From the NCBI GenBank assembly GCA_014896255.1, contig JADBKT010000033.1, positions 186,001 to 250,000 of the forward strand: DNA of 64,000 nt. The letters run 5' to 3'. Positions 39,301 through 48,000 of the stretch are shown here, piece after piece. The notes below the pieces were generated by a model that was not told the DNA's origin, made no database searches, and saw only the letters and a list, made by a program, of their open reading frames with translations. Made by a program: the position numbers and the translations under genes. This DNA comes from Hydrogenibacillus sp. Lineage in GTDB: Bacteria; Bacillota; Bacilli; Thermicanales; DSM-22653. Within the stretch, counting starts at the first letter, position 1; each line of letters opens with the position of its first letter.

Positions 39301-39861
39301 GCCGTCGGGTTCGACCTGTACAACGAGATGCTCAAAGAAGCGATCCAACGGCTCAAAGGCGAAGCGGAGACGGAGGCGCCCAAGGCGCCGGAGATCAACG
39401 TGCACATCGACGCTTACCTGCCGGACGACTACATCCCCAAGGCACATCAGAAGATCGCCTTTTACAAGCGCCTGTCCGCCGCCCTGGACGTCCAGGAGTG
39501 GGAAGCGATCAAAGATGAGCTGATCGACCGCTTCGGTCCGCTGCCGCCGGCCGTCGAGCGTCTTCTCCTCGTGGCCAGGGTCCGCGCCCTCGGCACAGTC
39601 CTCGGCGTCGAACGGATCGACTTCGCCGACGGCAGGCTCTCCGTCCGGTTTCGGCCGGAAGTTGCGATCACTCCGGATGATCTGCTCGCCTTAAGCGACG
39701 CAGGGGAACGGATCGGGCTTTCCGTCGGCGCCGCCCTCGGTTTTTGGCTGCGCGCCGCCGACGCCGCCTCGGCCCTCGAGCGCCTCGACGGGCTTCTCTC
39801 CCGACTCGGTGAGCGGAAACGAATGAAAGGAGCGCTGTCACATGCGCATCATGAACATTAA
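36328..39861 (+). CDS. mfd: Transcription-repair coupling factor
   Basis: A 1177-residue protein, the same length as B. subtilis Mfd, starting at GTG 36328 behind GAGGGG. The order is: UvrB-homology region, the RNA polymerase interaction domain (about 480-560; HVQHGIGRF), RecG-like translocase with GDVGYGKTEVA (Walker A) and DEEQRFGV, TATPIPRT, and a C-terminal TRCF domain. It removes stalled RNA polymerase and recruits UvrA. It overlaps the next gene by 20 bp. Confidence 0.97.
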   Translation: MLKSLLYVLKENTDFEAVVRAIQRERGEQLVTGLTGSTRTIFWAGLSEALDRPLVIVSANNYQSQKIYDDLVELLGENGIVFYPGEELIAEPDRAPSAEQAERLSAIGAMLFERPRIVVTAYAALMRPLVPKAAFQEAVLELSVGDARAPETVLRALLSAGYTRADEALTPGTVAARGGIVDVCPADGSAPVRIEWAFDEIESIRVLDPGDGRSRARLNRVRLMPASTFVLTEAARGRLLDKLQALRETELVKIGDPKRRARAAAHLESLINILSDGGLPPQAVLYAEHAYPDRATLFDYVGDRPVLVVDEPTRIFDVAASYARDAAEWLVAAKAEGRVVGQPERFWSRETLFDPRRVPIVYCSFFTRSIRGARLTQVVHFTSRSGQAFHGQFGVLKAELGRWTKLGYRVVFLVGDASRAERLRKMLAEYDETLDVLGELPVPLPNRPVIAVGSLSAGFEWPSAKLVVVAEGELFHQKRRPVRRSVKLEGAERITHYQDLKPGDYVVHVQHGIGRFVGLETLSVDGVHKDYLRIQYAGTDQLYVPVDQLHLIQKYIGAEEREPKLSKLGGSEWKKTKQKVRQAVEDIAQSLIELYAKRAAAKGFAFLPDNELQKEFEAMFPYEPTPDQLRAIEEIKRDMESPRPMDRLLCGDVGYGKTEVALRAAFKAVMSGKQVAFLVPTTILAEQHYETIKERVGDFPVVVDVLSRFRTRAEQKDILERLKRGEIDIIVGTHRLLSRDVRFFDLGLLIVDEEQRFGVAHKERIKELKTNVDVLTLTATPIPRTLHMSLIGVRDLSLIETPPENRFPVQTYVVEYSASLVREAVERELARDGQVFFLYNYIETIYRMAEEVKAIVPEATVAVAHGQMPEDELERVMLDFMHGEIDVLVSTTIIETGVDIPNVNTLIVYDADRLGLSQLYQLRGRVGRGSRIAYAYFTYQKEKVLSEEAERRLEAIKEFTELGSGFKIAMRDLAIRGAGNILGREQHGFIAAVGFDLYNEMLKEAIQRLKGEAETEAPKAPEINVHIDAYLPDDYIPKAHQKIAFYKRLSAALDVQEWEAIKDELIDRFGPLPPAVERLLLVARVRALGTVLGVERIDFADGRLSVRFRPEVAITPDDLLALSDAGERIGLSVGAALGFWLRAADAASALERLDGLLSRLGERKRMKGALSHAHHEH

Positions 39862-40879
39862 GATCCGTAACGCTCCGTATGTCCTCGTCCTCACGGTCGT
39901 CTTGTGCTTGTCGGCATTGCTCGGGGCGTGCGGCAAAAAGGCGCAGCCCGACGGGCAGGCCGCAAGCGACCTTCCCCCCGTCAAGCGCATTGTCTTTGAG
40001 GAGGCGCCGGATACGATCGTGGCGCGCTATGACGGCGGCGTGGTCGGCGCCGGCGATTTTGCCGCGTACCTCAACTTCATGCAACTCATCGATCCGTCGG
40101 GTCAGGCGGCCGACGGTACGCTGTGGGAACAGATTCTCGACGATTACGTCGGCCTCCACATTTTGGCCCAGCGCGCCAAGGCCCAGGGCGACGTTACGGA
40201 TTCCAAAGATCCAAATTCGGCGACAAAGGATTCGTACGACGCGCTCGTCTCGCAGCTCAAGGCGGTGTACGGCGATCGAGGCTATGCCGAGCGGCTTCAG
40301 GCGCTGGGGCTTTCAGACGACGATGTGCACAAATTCGTGTCGCTTTACGCCGCCGCCGACGCCTATCTCACGCACGTGAAAAGCGACGACGAACTGCGCG
40401 CCGACTACGAAGCGCGCAAGGGCGACTATACGCTCACGACGGTGCGCCACATCCTGATCAAAGTCGACGACAAGCGGGGCGACGACGAAGCGCGCGCCTT
40501 GGCCGAAGAACTCGCGCGGCGCGCCAAAGGCGGGGAAGATTTCGCCAAGCTCGCCGATGAATACTCCGAAGACCCGGGCAATACGAACCCCGACGGAAGC
40601 AAAAACGGCGGCCTGTATGAAAACGTCATGGCCGGCCAGTGGGTCCCGCCGTTTAAGGCGGCCGCCCTTTCGCAACCGATCGGCAAAGTCGGCGCGCCGG
40701 TGAAGACCGACTACGGCTACCACGTCATCGTCGTCGAAGCGCGGAAGGAACAGTCGTTTGAAGACGTGCGGGAGCTCCTCGTCGGCGAAGCCGCGCGCGA
40801 AGCGTACCAGGCGTTTAGGGAAAAAGAGCTTCCCGAGCTGATCGGCGAGCGGCACATCCCCAAGGCCAAAGCGTCGTAA
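39842..40879 (+). CDS. PrsA-like lipoprotein, parvulin-type peptidyl-prolyl isomerase
   Basis: A 345-residue protein starting at ATG 39842 behind AAAGGAG. The signal peptide ends in a lipobox LLGAC with Cys30. An N-terminal chaperone-like helical region is followed by a parvulin domain (about 195-300) with VRHILIK, DFAKLADEYSEDPG and YGYHVIVVE. PrsA-type proteins fold secreted proteins at the membrane surface. The gene lies in the mfd-spoVT interval, as in many Bacillales but not B. subtilis. Confidence 0.92.
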   Translation: MRIMNIKIRNAPYVLVLTVVLCLSALLGACGKKAQPDGQAASDLPPVKRIVFEEAPDTIVARYDGGVVGAGDFAAYLNFMQLIDPSGQAADGTLWEQILDDYVGLHILAQRAKAQGDVTDSKDPNSATKDSYDALVSQLKAVYGDRGYAERLQALGLSDDDVHKFVSLYAAADAYLTHVKSDDELRADYEARKGDYTLTTVRHILIKVDDKRGDDEARALAEELARRAKGGEDFAKLADEYSEDPGNTNPDGSKNGGLYENVMAGQWVPPFKAAALSQPIGKVGAPVKTDYGYHVIVVEARKEQSFEDVRELLVGEAAREAYQAFREKELPELIGERHIPKAKAS

Positions 40880-40899
40880 GCGGCGCCGCGGCCGGTGTC

Positions 40900-40928
40900 G
40901 CATAGAAATAAACGGCGGACGTATACTA
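40900..40928 (+). promoter_or_regulatory. sigma-G-like promoter of spoVT
   Basis: GCATA (40900-40904), a 17-bp spacer and TATACTA (40922-40928). It fits the sigma-G pattern GNATR/CATNNTA except for T in place of the first C of the -10. B. subtilis spoVT is sigma-G dependent. A sigma-A reading (TATACT) is also possible. Confidence 0.45.
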
Positions 40929-40973
40929 TGCCCAGACCTCATGAGGCACCTTACACGAAAGCGAGGGCGCGCG

Positions 40974-41516
40974 ATGAAAGCAACCGGGATCGTCCGCCGG
41001 ATCGATGACTTGGGCCGCGTCGTCATCCCCAAAGAAATCCGCCGCACGCTGCGCATCCGCGAAGGAGACCCGTTGGAGATTTTCGTCGACCAGGACGGAG
41101 AAATCGTCTTAAAGAAATACTCGCCGATCGGCGAGTTTGGCGACGCCGTCCGCGAGTATGCCGAGGCGCTGCATGAGAGCCTCGGACACTTGGCCCTCAT
41201 ATCCGATCGTGACCGCTTCGTGGCCGCGGCGGGCAGCGGCAAAAAAACGTGGATCGACAAACCGATCGGTCCGCTCCTCGAAGAGAGCATGAACGAACGA
41301 CGGATCATCAAGGAACAAAACGCCGGTGAGTACGAGTTCGTCGCCGGCGAGCGCGAAGCGGCCCGCGCCTTTGTCGTCGTACCGATCATCGCCGCCGGCG
41401 ACCCGATCGGCACGGTGCTCCTCATCAGCAAAAACGACATGGCCAAAATCAGCGACATGGACGTCAAAGTGCTCGAGACGGCCGCCGGCTTTTTGGCCAA
41501 ACAGATGGAATCCTGA
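40974..41516 (+). CDS. spoVT: Stage V sporulation regulator SpoVT
   Basis: A 180-residue protein starting at ATG 40974. An AbrB-type DNA-binding domain (KATGIVRRIDDLGR...EIRRTLRI, about 2-50) is joined to a GAF-like C-terminal domain (about 56-178). It is the paralogue of AbrB at 22176-22439. SpoVT fine-tunes sigma-G-dependent genes in the forespore. Confidence 0.95.
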   Translation: MKATGIVRRIDDLGRVVIPKEIRRTLRIREGDPLEIFVDQDGEIVLKKYSPIGEFGDAVREYAEALHESLGHLALISDRDRFVAAAGSGKKTWIDKPIGPLLEESMNERRIIKEQNAGEYEFVAGEREAARAFVVVPIIAAGDPIGTVLLISKNDMAKISDMDVKVLETAAGFLAKQMES

Positions 41517-41544
41517 ACCGGCACGTTTGGCCGGTTGTTTTTTT
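41516..41544 (+). terminator. Rho-independent terminator of spoVT
   Basis: AACCGGC-N7-GCCGGTT followed by GTTTTTTT. Confidence 0.85.
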
Positions 41545-41592
41545 GGTTAAAACGGAAAAAGGCGCATCGCGGCAAGAAATTTAAACGAAGGA

Positions 41593-41621
41593 GCAGGAAT
41601 TTGGCGTTTTGAGTCGAATAC
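41593..41621 (+). promoter_or_regulatory. sigma-H promoter of the HU gene
   Basis: GCAGGAATT (41593-41601), an 11-bp spacer and GTCGAATAC (41613-41621). Only the last position departs from RNAGGAWWW / RNNGAATWW. Same spacing as the kinase and spoVG promoters. Confidence 0.65.
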
Positions 41622-41683
41622 GTACGAACGACGGTGCGTCCGCGCCGTTCATCGAACGAACGCCAGGCAAAGGAGGATTCGCG

Positions 41684-41959
41684 GTGAATAAGCAGGAATT
41701 CATCTCCGCGCTCGCCGAACGGACGCAAATGACCAAAAAGGATGTCGAGCACGTGCTCAACGCCTTCTTCGACGAAGTGACGGAGGCTTTAAAGCGCGGG
41801 GATCGCGTGCAGTTCGTCGGTTTCGGCACCTTCGAGACGCGCAGGCGCGAAGCCCGAACGGGCCGCAACCCGCAAACCGGCGAAGAGATCAAGATCGCCG
41901 CTTCCGTCGTCCCGGTCTTCAAGGCGGGCAACAAGCTCAAAGAAGCGGTCAAATCCTGA
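41684..41959 (+). CDS. hup: DNA-binding protein HU
   Basis: A 91-residue protein starting at GTG 41684 with the perfect ribosome site AAAGGAGGA. It is a typical HU: MNKQEFISALAERT, the helix-turn-helix core, GFGTFETR and the DNA-clamping arm RTGRNPQTGEEI. B. subtilis hbs is elsewhere; from memory, some other Bacillales have an HU gene just before yabO, as here. A sigma-H promoter and a strong terminator make it monocistronic. Confidence 0.95.
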   Translation: MNKQEFISALAERTQMTKKDVEHVLNAFFDEVTEALKRGDRVQFVGFGTFETRRREARTGRNPQTGEEIKIAASVVPVFKAGNKLKEAVKS

Positions 41960-41986
41960 TCCGCGCACGCCGGCGGATCGAACGTC

Positions 41987-42016
41987 GAAAAAGCGCCTTC
42001 GGGCGCTTTTTCTTTT
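41987..42016 (+). terminator. Rho-independent terminator of the HU gene
   Basis: GAAAAAGCGCC-TTCG-GGCGCTTTTTC, an 11-bp perfect stem with a stable TTCG loop and T-rich tail. Confidence 0.92.
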
Positions 42017-42044
42017 ATCGTTCCGGATCCGACTCTTTCATAAG

Positions 42045-42087
42045 TTAACAAACCTTAACATCTGCCGTGGTTCACAAAAGATTTACA
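42045..42087 (+). promoter_or_regulatory. Four PhoP-box-like direct repeats
   Basis: TTAACA at 42045 and 42055, TTCACA at 42071 and TTTACA at 42082. All four fit TT(A/T/C)ACA, arranged as two pairs with 4- and 5-bp gaps. This is the form of PhoP binding sites in B. subtilis Pho-regulon promoters; read on the other strand they also resemble WalR boxes. They lie 20-60 bp upstream of a -35 element. Confidence 0.5.
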
Positions 42088-42106
42088 AATCCGCATGTTG
42101 CCTGTG

Positions 42107-42134
42107 TTGACTTACGAAAGGGTTGTGGTAAATT
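42107..42134 (+). promoter_or_regulatory. Promoter of the lipoprotein-ABC operon
   Basis: TTGACT (42107-42112), a 16-bp spacer and TAAATT (42129-42134), with the extended -10 TGTGG. Confidence 0.65.
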
Positions 42135-42182
42135 AAACATATGAAGCAGTTTGTGCCGAAAGGCACATGGAGGTGTTAAGAG

Positions 42183-42866
42183 ATGAAAAGAAATGTTAAT
42201 CTGTGGGGGCTGCCGCTGGGGATGCTCTTGTTCGCGTTGGCCTTAAGCGCCTGCGGCACGGCGTCGAATCCGCAAGCGAACGAACAGAGGCCGGCGTCCT
42301 CCGGCGGAGCGGAGCAGGCCGCGGCGCCGGACGTGGAACGTTTAAACGTCGAACTCATCCCGGCGAGAGAGGTCCTTTCGACCGGCGAGGCGCATCCGTA
42401 TCGCGTCGTCGTCACCGACCAGGGCGGCCAGCGCGTCGACGCGGATAGGGTGTACTTGTTCCTGAACATGGAAGGCATGCATCACCCGACGGAAGGGACG
42501 ATGCGCCGGGTCGGAACCGGCGAATACGAGCTCCGCCTGCCGCTCGCCATGCCCGGCGAATGGTACGCGGAGGTGACGATCAGCGCGGGCGGCAAGGAGA
42601 AGACGTTTACCGGCTATCAGGTGCGCGCCGAAGGGAAGGCATACCACCTGTTCATGAAAGGGTACAACGCCGACACCCAGGGCGAGCTTCCGGAAGGGTG
42701 GAAGCCGGACGCGGTCCAAGGAAGCGCGGACGATCACGGCGTGGCGGACGAGGGCCACGGGTCGATGACGCACGATCCGGGCGCTTCCGCGGATCACGGG
42801 CCCGGCGGGAGTGATGCGGGCCCCGGCGACGGGCAGAACGGCGGGGGTGATCCCCACCGCCGCTAA
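42183..42866 (+). CDS. Lipoprotein with YtkA/FixH-like domain and His-rich tail
   Basis: A 227-residue protein starting at ATG 42183 behind GGAGGTG. A signal peptide ends with lipobox LSAC, Cys24. A single beta-sandwich domain (about 50-155) has the YtkA/FixH pattern, with VYLFLNMEGMHHPT and MPGEWYAEVTI. The last 50 residues are rich in His, Asp and Gly (DDHG, DEGHGSMTH, DHGPGG), which suggests metal binding. It is followed by an FtsX-type permease and an ATPase. Role in metal handling is an inference. Confidence 0.75.
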   Translation: MKRNVNLWGLPLGMLLFALALSACGTASNPQANEQRPASSGGAEQAAAPDVERLNVELIPAREVLSTGEAHPYRVVVTDQGGQRVDADRVYLFLNMEGMHHPTEGTMRRVGTGEYELRLPLAMPGEWYAEVTISAGGKEKTFTGYQVRAEGKAYHLFMKGYNADTQGELPEGWKPDAVQGSADDHGVADEGHGSMTHDPGASADHGPGGSDAGPGDGQNGGGDPHRR

Positions 42867-42930
42867 GCGGTTCGGCGGCCTCACCGCGTGCGTTCGGCGC
42901 GCGGATCGCGCATGGGAAAGGAGGGGTCGG

Positions 42931-44127
42931 ATGCGGGACATCTCTTGGCGCGCGCTGTGGCGGCGGAAGAAAGAGACGGCGCTCACGGCCGTTTTGCTTG
43001 CGCTGGTCATGCTCTTTACGGCGCTCGAGCTGTACGCCATCGCCGGCTACGAGCGCGGCATCGCGCTCTCCGAGGCGCGGCTCGGCGCCGATGTCGTCGT
43101 CTTCGCCAAGGAGGCGCCGGTCGACGGCAGCGCGGTCCTGTTCGGCAGCGCGCCGATCAACGCCTATTTCGACGCCGAAGCGGTCGTCCGCGCCGTCGAA
43201 CGCACGCCCGGCGTCGGCGCCTGGACGCCGCAGCTTTTCGCCCAGACGCTCAATGCCGACTGCTGCTCGGTGGAAGGGGAAAACCGCCTGGTGGGCATCG
43301 ACTGGACGAGCGATTTTCTCGTCAAGCCGTGGGTGCAGGGAGCGGCACCGGAGGTGTTTTCCGGTTACGAGGCGATCTTGGGCGGCGGCGTGGCGAGCTA
43401 TGAAGACGAGATCGAGATCCTCGGCGCGCCGTTTCGCGTCGTGGCGCGGCTTTTGCCGACGGGCACGGCCCTCGATCAGACGATTTTCGTCCCGTTGGAC
43501 ACCGCCCGCGACCTCGTCGCCCATTCGGATACCGTCGTCGAGACGTGGGGCGCGCACGATCCTGAGCGCTCGCTGTCGGCGATTTTCATTCGCGCCGCGG
43601 AGCGCTATAACCCGGATCTTTTGGCCTATCAGCTGAACCGGATCCCCGACGTGTCCGTCTTTCGCACGAGCGACGTCGTCTACGGCGCCCGGGAGACGTT
43701 TCGCTGGGTGCTCCGGCTGCTTTCGTTCGGCGTTGCCTCCGTCGCCGTGTTCGGCATGCTCGTCATCGTCGGTCGCCTTGCGGGCGACGTGCGCAGACGG
43801 CAGAACGACTTCGCTTTGCTCATCGCCCTCGGCGCGCCGGCACGCCGCGTCTACGGCTGGCTCGCTTGGGAGACGTTCGCGGTGACCTTCCTCGCTGCCG
43901 CCCTCGCCGCCGTCGTTCTCTTGATCCTGTGGCCGCCGCTTTCCGGTCTGATCGAGTCGGCCCGCAACCAGCCGTTCGTCCGCCCGGAAGCGCCGATGCT
44001 CGTTTTGGGCGCCGCGGCCGTCGTCATGGCGGTATTCGCCGTGGGGCTCGTAACGGCGCTTTTCGCCGCGCGGGGCATCGTCCGCCGCGCTGCAGGCGAA
44101 GTGCTGAAGGAGGAGGGAGGCGTATGA
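42931..44127 (+). CDS. FtsX/MacB-type ABC transporter permease with a CCS motif
   Basis: A 398-residue protein starting at ATG 42931 behind AAAGGAGGGG. Topology is FtsX-like: one N-terminal helix (about 18-38), a large extracytoplasmic domain (about 40-260) and three C-terminal helices. The outer domain contains LGADVVVFAK and NADCCSVEG...RLVGIDWTSDFLVKPW. To my recollection such Cys-Cys-containing permeases accompany the Campylobacter-type P19 iron system; this link is tentative. It is coupled to the downstream ATPase by an ATGA overlap. Confidence 0.8.
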   Translation: MRDISWRALWRRKKETALTAVLLALVMLFTALELYAIAGYERGIALSEARLGADVVVFAKEAPVDGSAVLFGSAPINAYFDAEAVVRAVERTPGVGAWTPQLFAQTLNADCCSVEGENRLVGIDWTSDFLVKPWVQGAAPEVFSGYEAILGGGVASYEDEIEILGAPFRVVARLLPTGTALDQTIFVPLDTARDLVAHSDTVVETWGAHDPERSLSAIFIRAAERYNPDLLAYQLNRIPDVSVFRTSDVVYGARETFRWVLRLLSFGVASVAVFGMLVIVGRLAGDVRRRQNDFALLIALGAPARRVYGWLAWETFAVTFLAAALAAVVLLILWPPLSGLIESARNQPFVRPEAPMLVLGAAAVVMAVFAVGLVTALFAARGIVRRAAGEVLKEEGGV

Positions 44128-44816
44128 CGGATGTCGTCATCGAAGCCAAAGGCGTACACGCGCGCCTTGGCCGCGCAGGCCGCGATGTGCTCGCCGGGGC
44201 GTCGCTCGCCGTGCGGCGCGGGGAATGGGTGACCGTCGTCGGCGACTCCGGCGCCGGCAAGACGACGCTCCTTTACGTCCTCGCCGGGCTTCTTCCGAAG
44301 ACGGCCGGAGAGGTGCGTTACGAAGGCACGGTGCTCTCCTCCCCCCAGTCGATCGCCCGCCATCGTGCCCGGCGGATGGGGCTCATCTTTCAAGGGATGT
44401 ATTATATTCACAGCTTGACGGTGCGCGAAAACGTCGCCCTGCCGAGCCTCGTGGCCGATCCGTCGGCGCGCCGCATCGGTCCGGCCGCCTTGGAGCGCGC
44501 CGATCGGCTGCTCGAGCGCGTCGGCCTGTTCGCTCAAAAAAACGCCCTGCCGCATGAGCTTTCCCATGGCGGGCGGCGTCGATTGGCCGTCGCCCGGGCG
44601 CTCTTTTTCGATCCGCCGCTCATCCTGGCCGATGAGCCGACGAACGATCTCGACCGGGACAACGTGGCCATCATCCACCGCTTATTTGATGAATTGAAGG
44701 CCAAAGGCACGGCGCTCATCGTCGTCAGTCACGCCGATCTGACCACGCGGCGGGGCGACCGGACGCTTTTGCTGGCAGACGGCCGACTCGAGGAAATCGA
44801 ACCGAACCGCGCGTGA
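44124..44816 (+). CDS. ABC transporter ATP-binding protein (MacB/LolD class)
   Basis: A 230-residue ATPase whose ATG overlaps the permease stop. Walker A GDSGAGKTT, Q-loop FQG, a variant signature LSHGGRRRL in place of LSGGQ, Walker B LILADEPT and the switch His in VVSHAD are present. It would power the permease encoded just before it. Confidence 0.9.
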   Translation: MTDVVIEAKGVHARLGRAGRDVLAGASLAVRRGEWVTVVGDSGAGKTTLLYVLAGLLPKTAGEVRYEGTVLSSPQSIARHRARRMGLIFQGMYYIHSLTVRENVALPSLVADPSARRIGPAALERADRLLERVGLFAQKNALPHELSHGGRRRLAVARALFFDPPLILADEPTNDLDRDNVAIIHRLFDELKAKGTALIVVSHADLTTRRGDRTLLLADGRLEEIEPNRA

Positions 44817-44841
44817 CAGGTCGTCCGCCGTTTGATAAGAT
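44813..44841 (+). promoter_or_regulatory. Promoter of rqcP
   Basis: GTGACA (44813-44818), a 17-bp spacer and TAAGAT (44836-44841), the same -10 as metG. Confidence 0.6.
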
Positions 44842-44877
44842 GTAAACCGAACGGCATTTCCGTGGGGGGAGCCGCCG

Positions 44878-45123
44878 ATGCGCCTGGATTTGTTTCTCAA
44901 GACGGCGCGCCTCGTCAAACGCCGCACGGTGGCCAAAGCATTGTGCGACGAAGGGCGCGTGCTCGTCGACGGCCGCGCGGCGAAAGCCGGCGCGGAAGTC
45001 GCCCCGGGACAGACGATCACCGTGCTCTTCGGCGACCGTCGGCGGACGGTGCGCGTGCGCGCCGTCCCCGAGGAGGGCAAGAAGGCGGTCGACCCGAGCG
45101 CGCTCACCGAGCCGCTGGAATGA
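44878..45123 (+). CDS. rqcP: RqcP (YabO), S4-domain ribosome quality-control factor
   Basis: An 81-residue protein starting at ATG 44878 behind GGGGGGAG. The S4 RNA-binding fold is clear: RLDLFLKTARLVKRRTVA and GRVLVDGRAAKAGAEV. RqcP works with RqcH to add alanine tails to stalled nascent chains on 50S subunits. The rqcP-yabP-yabQ-divIC order is as in B. subtilis; mazG (yabN), which precedes it there, is absent. Confidence 0.93.
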   Translation: MRLDLFLKTARLVKRRTVAKALCDEGRVLVDGRAAKAGAEVAPGQTITVLFGDRRRTVRVRAVPEEGKKAVDPSALTEPLE

Positions 45124-45157
45124 AGCCGGGCACACCGCATTCCGTCGCTTTGACGGT

Positions 45158-45186
45158 TCTAAATCCGCCGTCTCGACTCGTACATT
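45158..45186 (+). promoter_or_regulatory. Possible sigma-E promoter of yabP-yabQ
   Basis: CGTACATT (45179-45186) matches the sigma-E -10 CATACAHT at seven of eight positions. The -35 (about 45158-45164, TCTAAAT) is weak. yabP and yabQ are sigma-E dependent in B. subtilis. Confidence 0.35.
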
Positions 45187-45228
45187 GGGAGTAACCGATC
45201 ATTCAGGGACGCCCAAGGAGGGTCGACG

Positions 45229-45507
45229 ATGGCGGAAAAAACCGTGCGGCACGAAATCGGCCTGGTGAACCGCAAGAACTTGGCCATCTCCGGGATCAAA
45301 AAAGTGGACAGCTTCGACAGCGAGCGATTTTTGCTGGAGACGGAAGAAGGCCCGCTCGTGATCACCGGTGAGAATCTGCATCTCAAAAACCTGGACGTCG
45401 AGCAGGGCGAGGTGGCCATCGAAGGGAAGATCGACGCGCTCCAGTACGTCGACGGTGCGGCGAAGGCGGACGGGGCGAAAGGATTTTTCGGGAAGCTGTT
45501 CCGATGA
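45229..45507 (+). CDS. yabP: Sporulation protein YabP
   Basis: A 92-residue protein starting at ATG 45229 behind AAGGAGGG. It fits the YabP family: HEIGLVNRKNLAISGIKKVDSFD and GPLVITGENLHLKNLDVEQG, a beta-rich fold. It is needed for cortex formation in B. subtilis. Overlaps yabQ by an ATGA. Confidence 0.93.
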   Translation: MAEKTVRHEIGLVNRKNLAISGIKKVDSFDSERFLLETEEGPLVITGENLHLKNLDVEQGEVAIEGKIDALQYVDGAAKADGAKGFFGKLFR

Positions 45508-46028
45508 GCGTCAAGGTGGAATGGTGGCTCATCGCCGGTGCCGCGATGGTCGGCGGCGCGTATGCCTTCCTCTATGACAACGGGGAAGCCGCGCTCCGGC
45601 GCATGCGGGCCCCTGCACCGCTTGTGCTGATCTGGGACGTCTGCTTTTGGCTGGCGCTGTCGGCGGGGCTGTTCGGAGTGCTTTATCGCGTCGAAGGCGG
45701 AAAGGTGCGGGCGGCGCTCTTACCGTTCGTCCTGCTCGGTGCCGTCGTCTATTTTTTCGTTCTGGCGCCGCCGTTTAGGCGCTTGCGCCGTCTTTTCATC
45801 CGCGCCGTCGTCCGCCCGCTCGTTCTGGCGTTTTCCGCCGTTTGGCGGGTCGCTTGCGGTCTGTTTGACGCCCTCCGGCGCGTCTTGGTCGGCCTTTTGA
45901 TCGCCTTGGCCGCCGTCGCCGCCGCCGTCGCCGGCGTTCTTAGGCGTTGGCTCGGCTTGGCAACGGCGTTCATCGTTGGTACAATAAAAAAGGCGCAGAA
46001 CGTTTTGACCTGCTGGTTGCGGCGCTAG
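45504..46028 (+). CDS. yabQ: Sporulation membrane protein YabQ
   Basis: A 174-residue protein with about five hydrophobic segments (about 5-25, 40-62, 68-88, 105-115, 125-150). Sequence similarity in this family is low; the call rests on membrane topology, size, coupling to yabP and the place before divIC. Mother-cell protein required for the spore cortex. It contains the divIC promoter. Confidence 0.85.
   Translation: MSVKVEWWLIAGAAMVGGAYAFLYDNGEAALRRMRAPAPLVLIWDVCFWLALSAGLFGVLYRVEGGKVRAALLPFVLLGAVVYFFVLAPPFRRLRRLFIRAVVRPLVLAFSAVWRVACGLFDALRRVLVGLLIALAAVAAAVAGVLRRWLGLATAFIVGTIKKAQNVLTCWLRR
45957..45985 (+). promoter_or_regulatory. Promoter of divIC inside yabQ
   Basis: TTGGCA (45957-45962), a 17-bp spacer and TACAAT (45980-45985), with TG at 45977-45978. 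Same hexamers and spacing as the tRNA-cluster promoter. It lets the growth-essential divIC be expressed apart from the sporulation genes yabP-yabQ. Confidence 0.65.
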
Positions 46029-46078
46029 AACCTGCCTGCGGGCGTCGCGCGGCCGGCGGAATCGGGAGGAGAGGCGGT

Positions 46079-46411
46079 ATGGCCGGTGAGCGCGGGTCGA
46101 TGAGAGACGGGCGCCGGGCGAGCGGCATACGCCGACGGACGGCGTTCGTGTTGTTTAGCGCCTGCATCGTCGCCGCCGTCATGCTCTTTTTGCGTGCAGA
46201 GGAAAAGATCCGCATCGTGCGGGCGGAACTCGAATCGAAACAGGCGACGCTGGAAAAACTGAAAGCGGAAAATGAGGCGCTTCGCCGTGAGCGGGAGCGG
46301 CTTTTGGATCCCGATTATGTGACGGACATCGCCCGGACGGAATGGTTTTGGGCGAAAGACGGCGAAATCTTGTTCAAACTGACGCCCGAGGCGCCGAAAA
46401 AGGGCGATTGA
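46079..46411 (+). CDS. divIC: Septum protein DivIC (FtsB-like)
   Basis: A 110-residue bitopic protein starting at ATG 46079 behind GGGAGGAG. A short basic cytoplasmic part is followed by one membrane helix (about 23-40), then an extracellular coiled coil (about 42-80) and a C-terminal motif YVTDIARTEWFW. It forms a complex with FtsL and DivIB at the division site. The stop overlaps the -35 of yabR. Confidence 0.9.
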   Translation: MAGERGSMRDGRRASGIRRRTAFVLFSACIVAAVMLFLRAEEKIRIVRAELESKQATLEKLKAENEALRRERERLLDPDYVTDIARTEWFWAKDGEILFKLTPEAPKKGD

Positions 46412-46437
46412 CTTTTTCGAATCCGCCGCCATATAAT
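46408..46437 (+). promoter_or_regulatory. Promoter of yabR
   Basis: TTGACT (46408-46413), an 18-bp spacer and TATAAT (46432-46437). Confidence 0.75.
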
Positions 46438-46473
46438 ACGGGTAACCGCTGTGTGGGAGGAAAGAATCGGCCC

Positions 46474-47942
<1,469 letters not shown>

Positions 47943-48000
47943 AAATCGGCCCGTTTCGGAGAACTTTGTCGCAAAAAAGTCCGTCCGCATGGAGCGCGAT

